A stretch of DNA of 38,494 nt from Gemmatimonadota bacterium (lineage in GTDB: Bacteria; Gemmatimonadota; Gemmatimonadetes; Longimicrobiales; Gaopeijiaceae): assembly GCA_022826005.1 (NCBI GenBank), contig JAJDVT010000120.1, positions 1 through 38,494 on the forward strand. The letters are read 5' to 3'. The position numbers and the translations under genes were made by a program. The notes under the pieces are model-generated. The model made no database searches and had not been told where the DNA came from. It was given only the letters and a program-made list of their open reading frames with translations. This document shows positions 33,561 to 38,494 of the stretch, one piece after another; the first letter of the stretch is position 1; every line of letters starts with the position of its first letter.

Positions 33561-33660
33561 CTTCCATGGCTGGAGACCGCGAACCGATGGGGGCGCCGGT
33601 GCCTACCGGGATCATCTGGGCTACTTCGGCTTTGACCAGCAGCATGCGAGCATCAACTAG
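33535..33660 (+). pseudogene. Truncated lipoprotein start after leader repeat B
   Basis: ATG 33535 or 33538 follows AAGAGGGAGAATGAG, a good site. The first residues MMKTALTRL equal the start MKTALARL of the lipoprotein at 32.4 kb. From residue 10 the sequence is unrelated (FHGWRPRTDGGAGAYRDHLG) and stops after 41 codons, with no signal peptide or lipobox. It is best seen as a duplicated gene start fused to foreign sequence. It may still be translated as a short peptide. Confidence 0.5.
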
Positions 33661-33985
33661 CACTCGCGATGCAAGGTCGGTGAACCGCGCGGTCGATCCC
33701 TTTCCTCCCCGCTTCTTCTCCAGCCCTCACGAATGACAAGGTGGTTTACAGAAATGCAGACGGCATCACACCTTCGGGGCTCGGCGCTCCTTCTCTTCCG
33801 CTCTGCGGCCAGCGTGGCGTCGAGGCCCGCCGGATTCATGCTCGCGCGGCTGCGCCGCCGAAGCGGCTTCCCCGCGCCTGAGTGCGCGAGTGCCTGGTGG
33901 CCCGGACGGCGGAGTGTTCTTCCTTGGCCGGCCCGCGACGACGACCCGCTCGACCGGCTGAGGCGGGCCGGCCTGATCTGAACTC
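33661..33985. other. Region without a supported gene upstream of the sensor kinase
   Basis: About 325 bp. A plus-strand frame from 33733 (MTRWFTEMQTASHLRG) of 82 residues is Arg-rich, has no Shine-Dalgarno site, and is not convincing. The promoter of the two-component operon should lie here. Confidence 0.4.
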
Positions 33986-35152
33986 ATGGGCCGGGTTCAC
34001 CTTGACAACGGTGGGCCGCGCCCGTCCACTGATGGAGAGGCGCGCCGTACGGGCGGGATCCGGGGGCCGGAGCAGCAGGGGTTTCGCAGCCCGCAACAAC
34101 TCGAGGAGCCTGGTTTGCTCAACCAGCGGGACTACACGGCCGTGTTCGAGTCGTCGCCGGACGCCATGCTGGTGGTGGACGCGAACGGAGTGATCCGGGA
34201 CCTGAACCGGCAGGCGCTCGCGATGTTCGGCTACGGCCGGGAAGAGATCGAGGGCTCGCCGGTGGAACGGCTGGTTCCCGAGGCCAGCCGTGCCCGGCAC
34301 GTTCTTCACCGCCGGCGCTACGGCGAGTCGCCCCATCCCCGTCCGATGGGCCAGGAACTCGAACTGCAGGCCCTTCGGAAGGACGGCATGACGATCCCGG
34401 TCGAGATCAGCCTGAGCCCCTCTACGCTGGGTTCGGGCGAGCCGCATGTGATCTGCGCGGTTCGTGACATGACGGGCTGGAAGCGGTTGCGGCGTCTGTC
34501 GGGGATGATGATCACCGGGGCCGAGCAGGAGCGGAGGCATCTGTCGCGCGAACTGCACGACGAGTTCCTCCAGTCGCTCGTCGCGCTGAAGATCAGGGCG
34601 AAGCTGCTGGCGGACGAGAAGGACGACGCGGAGAGGGAGCGCGCGCGGGAGCGGATGGCCGGTGAGATCGCGGACACGATCCGCGGGGTGAAGCGGATGA
34701 TACGGGGACTGCTGCCTCCGGCACTGGACCACCAGGGGCTTTCCTCCGCGATCGGCTCCGCGCTCCGTGACATCGAGGAGGTCTACGGGTTCACGGTCCA
34801 CGCCAGGCTCGGGCGGGTGGGCCGTTCCATGGACGAGAACGCCGCGCTCGCGCTCTACCGGATCGTGCAGGAGGCCGTGATGAACGCGGTGCGGCACTCG
34901 GGCGTCGGAGAGGCCGCGGTCACACTCGAGTCGACCGCAGAGGCCGTCACCGCGACCGTCCGCGACGAAGGATGCGGGTTCGCGCTGCCGGATCTCGAAG
35001 CGCTTTCGGGCGACGACTGCATCGGCTTGGTCGGCATGCGCGAGCGTGCCGCGCTCACCGGGGGCTGGCTCGACATACGGACCTCGCCGGGCAAGGGAAC
35101 CACGGTTCGTGTCTCCGTGCCGGTCGCGGAACCGGAAGACGAGCAAGAATGA
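33986..35152 (+). CDS. PAS-domain sensor histidine kinase, NarL-partner type (HisKA_3)
   Basis: The 388-residue protein has no membrane segment, so it senses inside the cell. A PAS domain spans about 50-160 (YTAVFESSPDAMLVVDANGV; RKDGMTIPVEISLSPSTLGS). The phosphoacceptor is His191 in RELHDEFLQSLVALK, the HisKA_3 type used with NarL/FixJ regulators. The ATPase domain shows the N-box LYRIVQEAVMNAVRHSG, G1 DEGCGF and G2 GLVGMRERAALTGG. The first 45 residues are low-complexity and ATG 33986 lacks a strong site, so the true start may be nearer 34114 (LLNQRDYTAVF). The stop overlaps an ATG of the regulator frame. The pair is a complete two-component system; its signal and targets are not visible. 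Confidence 0.92.
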   Translation: MGRVHLDNGGPRPSTDGEARRTGGIRGPEQQGFRSPQQLEEPGLLNQRDYTAVFESSPDAMLVVDANGVIRDLNRQALAMFGYGREEIEGSPVERLVPEASRARHVLHRRRYGESPHPRPMGQELELQALRKDGMTIPVEISLSPSTLGSGEPHVICAVRDMTGWKRLRRLSGMMITGAEQERRHLSRELHDEFLQSLVALKIRAKLLADEKDDAERERARERMAGEIADTIRGVKRMIRGLLPPALDHQGLSSAIGSALRDIEEVYGFTVHARLGRVGRSMDENAALALYRIVQEAVMNAVRHSGVGEAAVTLESTAEAVTATVRDEGCGFALPDLEALSGDDCIGLVGMRERAALTGGWLDIRTSPGKGTTVRVSVPVAEPEDEQE

Positions 35153-35166
35153 GGGAGAACCGGGCG

Positions 35167-35835
35167 ATGATCAGGGTGCTACTGGTCGATGACCACGAGG
35201 TCGTGCGTGCGGGTCTTCGCGCCCTGCTCGAGGTGACCGGCCATGTGGATGTGGTGGGCGAGGCGTCGTCGGGCGAAGAGGCCGTGACAAAGACGCGGAC
35301 GCTGGAGCCCGACATCGTCATCATGGATCTCGCCATGCCGGGAATGGACGGGATCCAGGCGACCCGGAGCATCGCCGCGCTCGAACTCGGTACCAGGGTG
35401 CTGGTGCTGACCATCCACGACGAGGACGAGTTCCTTGTGCCCGCCATGGAGGCCGGGGCCGCGGGCTTTCTGAACAAGTCGGCCGCCGACACCGATCTAA
35501 TCGGAGCCGTCGAGGCGGTTGCGCGCGGCCACTCCTACCTGCCGCGCCGCGCGATCGCCCTGATCTCCCGCCACAGGACGGCGAAAGTTTTGAAGGCCGG
35601 CCCGAGGTCCATCGCGACGCTCTCGGAGCGGGAGCGCACTGCGATCGAACTGTACGCGCGGGGCTATTCGGCGAGGGAGGCCGCCGAGGAGCTGTTCGTC
35701 AGTCCCAAGACGGTCGAAGGCTACATCGCCCGCGCGAAGTCGAAGCTGGACCTCAAGGGGCGCCGCGACATCGTGCGCTTCGCGATCGGGGCGGGGCTTC
35801 TTACGCACGAGGGAGAACCCGGCCCCGACGCCTGA
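35167..35835 (+). CDS. NarL/FixJ-family response regulator
   Basis: Start ATG 35167 (MIRVLLVDDHEVVRAGLRAL) has GGGAG at 35153-35157 and gives 222 residues; ATG 35149, which overlaps the kinase stop, would add six residues. The receiver domain has the acidic pair D8-D9, the phosphorylation site D54 (IVIMDLAMPGMDG), a Thr in VLTIHD and the Lys in FLNKSA. The C-terminal LuxR-type helix-turn-helix is LSERERTAIELYARGYSARE, then ELFVSPKTVEGYIARAKSKL. All key residues are present. It is the cognate partner of the kinase just upstream. Confidence 0.95.
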   Translation: MIRVLLVDDHEVVRAGLRALLEVTGHVDVVGEASSGEEAVTKTRTLEPDIVIMDLAMPGMDGIQATRSIAALELGTRVLVLTIHDEDEFLVPAMEAGAAGFLNKSAADTDLIGAVEAVARGHSYLPRRAIALISRHRTAKVLKAGPRSIATLSERERTAIELYARGYSAREAAEELFVSPKTVEGYIARAKSKLDLKGRRDIVRFAIGAGLLTHEGEPGPDA

Positions 35836-35839
35836 GTCG

Positions 35840-35905
35840 GGGGGAGTTCCCGTCACGCAAGTTGAGGGACTCTCCCCGCTTATTGGATGGCGGGAGTTTC
35901 ACCCG
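35840..35905 (+). terminator. Overlapping hairpins after the response regulator
   Basis: CTCCCCGC (35872-35879) can pair with GCGGGAG (35890-35896), or its upstream part GGGACTCTCCCC can pair with GGGGGGAGTTCCC (about 35840-35852). The two structures exclude each other. The stretch lies between converging genes and may be a bidirectional terminator. It resembles the hairpin blocks in the leader repeats. Confidence 0.45.
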
Positions 35906-35975
35906 CTCGCGCGGTTGGCCTGCGGGCCCGAACCCGGATTCCCCTCCGCCGGTTCCGCGGAATGATCCGCCCCCT

Positions 35976-36383
35976 TTACCAGCCCCAGAACATCACGTTG
36001 AGCCCCAGCACCCAACCGGCGAACATGACGACGGAAACAGCCCAGAGCGCGACCACGACGCGAGCGAGCGCGCCCCACGCCCGCCGGCCCTCGTAGCGAC
36101 CGGCCGCCTTCCAGATCGCGACCCACACAAGCGCGTGGAAGACAAGCGAGATCAAGACAGTCATGACCACGGGCCATCCGCCAGCAGGATCCGGAACGAC
36201 GGGTGAGACCACAAGCGCCTGGAAGACACCGACCCCAAGGCCGACCACCCAGAAGGTGACCCGGAGACTGAAATGGCCGCCAAGCAGTCGGGCCAGAAAC
36301 CCCTCGGGCTTCTCGCTCCCGGGGCTCACGCTACCCGAGTCGGAATCGCGGCGGCGACCATCGAAAGAGTTTCGTCCGTTCAT
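35976..36383 (-). CDS. Three-helix membrane protein, copy 2 of the paralogous pair
   Basis: The 135-residue protein (MNGRNSFDGRRRDSDSGSVS) has a longer polar N-terminus than copy 1. Then follow KPEGFLARLLGGHFSLRVTF, a first membrane helix, VMTVLISLVFHALVWVAIWK, the loop AAGRYEGRRAWGALAR, and VVVALWAVSVVMFAGWVLGL, ending in Trp-rich FWGW. It is clearly related to the gene at 30.56-30.90 kb. It faces the response regulator tail to tail. Function unknown. Confidence 0.82.
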   Translation of the reverse strand: MNGRNSFDGRRRDSDSGSVSPGSEKPEGFLARLLGGHFSLRVTFWVVGLGVGVFQALVVSPVVPDPAGGWPVVMTVLISLVFHALVWVAIWKAAGRYEGRRAWGALARVVVALWAVSVVMFAGWVLGLNVMFWGW

Positions 36384-36495
36384 GAGGTCTTGCTCGATTG
36401 ACGTGGTTTCCGTGTCTCGGGGTGCGAGATCATTGCGCCGGCCGCATATGGTGGAGCTTCCACCGGACCGCTCCGTGTAGAGTCCTCCGGTGGAA

Positions 36496-37051
36496 TCAGT
36501 CGGGGCAGAGAACCGTAGCGTGAAGGTCCAGCACGCCGGTGTCCTCGTTCCGAATCTCCGTCATGAACAGCCCGCAGCCGCTCCCTTCCTCGATGCCCTC
36601 CAACTTCGCCTGGGCGCACTCAACGAAGGCGCGTATCTCCTTGTTTCGGGAATGGAAGATGTTGATGGAGCAGCCGCCCCAGCCCCACCAAGTCCGTCGG
36701 CAGATCCCGCGAGTCCTCCAGGATGCAGACGTCATCTTCCCCGATCCCGTAGTAGTCGGCAGACGCCATGATCGGAATGAAGGTGTACGGCATGTTCTCG
36801 TTGGTGAGGATCGAGCGATAGAGCACCGCCCCGCTGGCCGTGGTGAATATCGCCACCTCCACCGGCCGCGACGGGTCCAGGCTTCGCAGAGGCGCGGCGG
36901 CCACCTGGACGATGTTCTGATCCGTCGCTTCGCTGGCGAGGAACGCCAGCAACTCCGCTTCGTACGGAATGGCTTCGGGTGCTATCGTCGGCTGGCCGCA
37001 CCCCATCGCGACGACGACGGTGAGAATGGCGAGCAGTTTCAACGGCTTCAT
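36496..37051 (-). pseudogene. Lipoprotein gene with one frameshift at a G run
   Basis: Start ATG 37051 has a near-perfect AAAGGAGG site. The signal MKPLKLLAILTVVVAMGC ends in a lipobox-like AMGC. The first frame runs through PYEAELLAFLASEATDQNIV and YYGIGEDDVCILEDSRDLPT to DLVGLGRLL. The second frame carries SINIFHSRNKEIRAFVECAQ, GIEEGSGCGLFMTEIRNED and the end HATVLCPD. Removing one C from the plus-strand run 36677-36680 joins them as DLVGLGGCSINIFH. So the gene is either disabled by a one-base insertion or intact with a consensus error. Family unknown; several cysteines in the second half may pair. Confidence 0.7.
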
Positions 37052-37296
37052 GTCTCCTCCTTTGGGTGAGAGCTTTGCGGTCCCGTTCACCTTGGTGTGA
37101 TACTTCCGGATTCCGTGAAGGGTTGCACGTCAAGCCGCGCCAACCACTCGGAACCCTCCCACGGCGTCCAAGATCCGCTCGCCGGCCCTGCGGCTTCGGC
37201 GTCAGGTCAGGCGACCGGCCCCGTACTTCGCATGAGTAAGCTCAAGAGTACAGCGCCACATGGATGTTGCGTAAGAGTGAAAACCCGGTAATTCGC

Positions 37297-37333
37297 ACGG
37301 GAAATGCCCGGCGGCCTGACGGGCATTTCCCGT
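37297..37333. repeat. Perfect 14-bp inverted repeat with 9-base loop
   Basis: ACGGGAAATGCCCG (37297-37310) and CGGGCATTTCCCGT (37320-37333) are exact reverse complements around GCGGCCTGA. No T-run follows on either side. It lies about 245 bp upstream of one lipoprotein start and 850 bp upstream of the other, so it is not at a gene end. Confidence 0.9.
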
Positions 37334-37485
37334 CAGCCTGGACGCCCGGCCAGCCTCACAGGGGATAGGGGATGGTGACCGTCGAAATCTCCGGATACGG
37401 CCGCGTGGCACCGACGGGCGGTTGGTCTAGACGTGACTCGGGGGGCTGGAGAGCGGTCGCGGTTGCGGCGGACGAGAATCTGGCC

Positions 37486-37525
37486 GAAAATCTGTACCCG
37501 TGTATGAAAATCTGTACCAGTATGA
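37486..37525. repeat. Two-copy 20-bp tandem repeat
   Basis: GAAAATCTGTACC occurs at 37486-37498 and again at 37506-37518, a 20-bp period. The next bases are CGTGTAT and AGTATGA. It is AT-rich compared with its surroundings. Confidence 0.75.
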
Positions 37526-38182
37526 AGGGGAAGGGGCGAACGCTACTATTGGCATGGTACGAAACGACAGGGGCGAGGACCGCCCACCGGGGGCTGCGGT
37601 TTCGAACTGCGGGTGTGGCCTGAACCCGTTGGGCGGCGCGAAGGATGGCAAGATCGCTCCGACGGGCGTCCATGGTGTGGAGGCAATGACTGTGGCATCG
37701 AGCCGTACGCCGAAAGGGGTTGCCGCCGGCTCGTTGCGGACTGGCACGGAACTCGCGCACAGTGGGTGCCGTCGAAGCTCCACACCTTTTCGGCTTGCCC
37801 GCGCTAACCGAGACGGCACTGAACGTGGCCGCGAAGCCGACCGGTCAGTGGCGTCGGATATGGCGCGTCAAGTATGCCGCAGGGAACTCGCCGGTCGGCA
37901 AGCCGCTCGACGACCCCGCTCTAGGCGGGCCAGACTCGGGCGGCGGCCGTATGGAAAACCGACCATCGCCTGAAAATCAGACTGTTTCGGGAGCGAATAA
38001 CGCACGCGCGTGTGGTGCTTGGAAAGTGTGGTAAGTGGTTGAGGCAAAGGCCGTTCGGTGGATTGTGCCCCGGTCTGGCACGAAGATTGCTCCATTCTCC
38101 GTCTCACAACCCGTGTTTCCGGTGCGGCGAGTCTCCCGCCGGGAGCCATTCCAGAGAACCGTCCCCAAATGAGGAGGACACG

Positions 38183-38494
38183 ATGAACAGACTCAGATTG
38201 ATGCTGGCGGCCGCCCTGCTTGGCTTGCCTCTGGTCGCATGCGAAGAGGGCACTGCTCCTCCTCCGGTCGGCCAGATCGACGGCCAGGTGGTCGTCGAGG
38301 GCGAGGGGATCGACGGGGTTTCCGTCACCCTGAGCAGCGGCGCCGCAACCACCACGAGCGGCGGTGGGTACTTCACCTTCGCGGATGTCGAAGGCGGTAC
38401 CTACACGATCACGATCAGCGGCTATCCGGACGATGTCAGCTTCGACCAGACCACGGCCGAAGTGACCATCGCCCAGGCTGATCAGACCATCAAC
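38183..38494 (+). CDS. Lipoprotein with carboxypeptidase-regulatory-like domain (3' end outside window)
   Basis: Start ATG 38183 has a strong GAGGAGG site. The signal MNRLRLMLAAALLGLPLVAC ends in the lipobox LVAC. The mature part begins EEGTAPPPVGQIDGQVVVEG and continues as a carboxypeptidase-regulatory or SdrB-like beta-sandwich: GIDGVSVTLSSG, GGGYFTFADVEGGTYTITIS GYPDD. The frame runs to the window edge after 104 codons. In this family such proteins are outer-membrane or surface lipoproteins with repeated beta domains; the rest cannot be seen. Confidence 0.88.
   Translation, partial: MNRLRLMLAAALLGLPLVACEEGTAPPPVGQIDGQVVVEGEGIDGVSVTLSSGAATTTSGGGYFTFADVEGGTYTITISGYPDDVSFDQTTAEVTIAQADQTIN

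Larger units (their letters stand above)
37052..38182. other. 1.1-kb region between divergent lipoprotein genes, no convincing gene
   Basis: Several overlapping frames on both strands exist, none with a Shine-Dalgarno site or domain-like sequence. The region holds a perfect inverted repeat (37297-37333) and a short tandem repeat (37486-37525). Composition is less even than in neighbouring genes. It may be the remains of an inserted element or a long regulatory region. Confidence 0.5.

Noticed and set aside
37356-38149. Several 80-157-codon frames on both strands in the divergent gap
   Set aside because: They overlap each other, lack start sites and look like random GC-rich translation; no transposase or known motif was recognised.
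1-38494. tRNA genes, rRNA genes, CRISPR arrays, integrases and intact insertion sequences
   Set aside because: None was recognised on reading both strands; a dedicated RNA and repeat search was not possible here.

Overview
High-GC bacterial DNA with strong Shine-Dalgarno sites, many exported proteins, two TonB-dependent receptors with an N-terminal carboxypeptidase-regulatory-like domain, six-bladed beta-propeller proteins, several small lipoproteins and orphan XRE regulators. This mix fits a Gram-negative, Gemmatimonadota-like environmental genome. That is inference from protein style only: the window has no rRNA or phylogenetic marker, and I saw no tRNA, CRISPR array, integrase or intact transposase.

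Left part (1-8.8 kb): the end of an unknown gene, an unknown 384-residue protein, then a two-gene restriction-like module. A 1334-residue Eco57I/PglX-type adenine methylase overlaps by ATGA a 1090-residue protein that fuses a PLD-type nuclease domain to a SNF2 helicase. Transport block 1 (8.9-13.9 kb, minus strand): a TonB-dependent receptor lies 29 bp upstream of a BCCT (betaine/carnitine/choline-type) transporter, followed by a small XRE regulator and a coiled-coil protein. Decayed block (14.5-17.5 kb): a second XRE regulator and two convergent beta-propeller genes, both frameshifted and joined tail to tail at a deletion-like scar. 17.6-18.6 kb: a 57-residue ribbon-helix-helix protein and an ABC-2 permease without its ATPase. 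19.2-21.0 kb: three exported proteins of unknown function, translationally coupled by two ATGA overlaps. 21.5-25.8 kb: a Tat-type periplasmic binding protein and a TonB-dependent receptor in one operon.

Accessory part (26-33.7 kb): a plasmid/phage-style Toprim primase faces a minus-strand operon of a GIY-YIG protein, an unknown protein and a membrane-anchored coiled-coil protein. A divergent paralogue of the unknown protein lies 3 kb away. Around these are a beta-barrel protein, the head of a broken TonB receptor, a three-helix membrane protein, a small lipoprotein, a duplicated copy of that lipoprotein's leader and start, and a decayed relative of the gene at the left edge. This looks like a region repeatedly invaded and rearranged.

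Right part (34-38.5 kb): a soluble PAS sensor kinase and a NarL-type response regulator, a second copy of the three-helix membrane protein, a frameshifted lipoprotein, 1.1 kb without a convincing gene but with a perfect 14-bp inverted repeat, and the start of another lipoprotein.

Several reading-frame breaks lie at short C/G runs and are each repaired by one base. They are either recent pseudogenization, phase variation or consensus errors; this should be settled before the affected genes are called dead.
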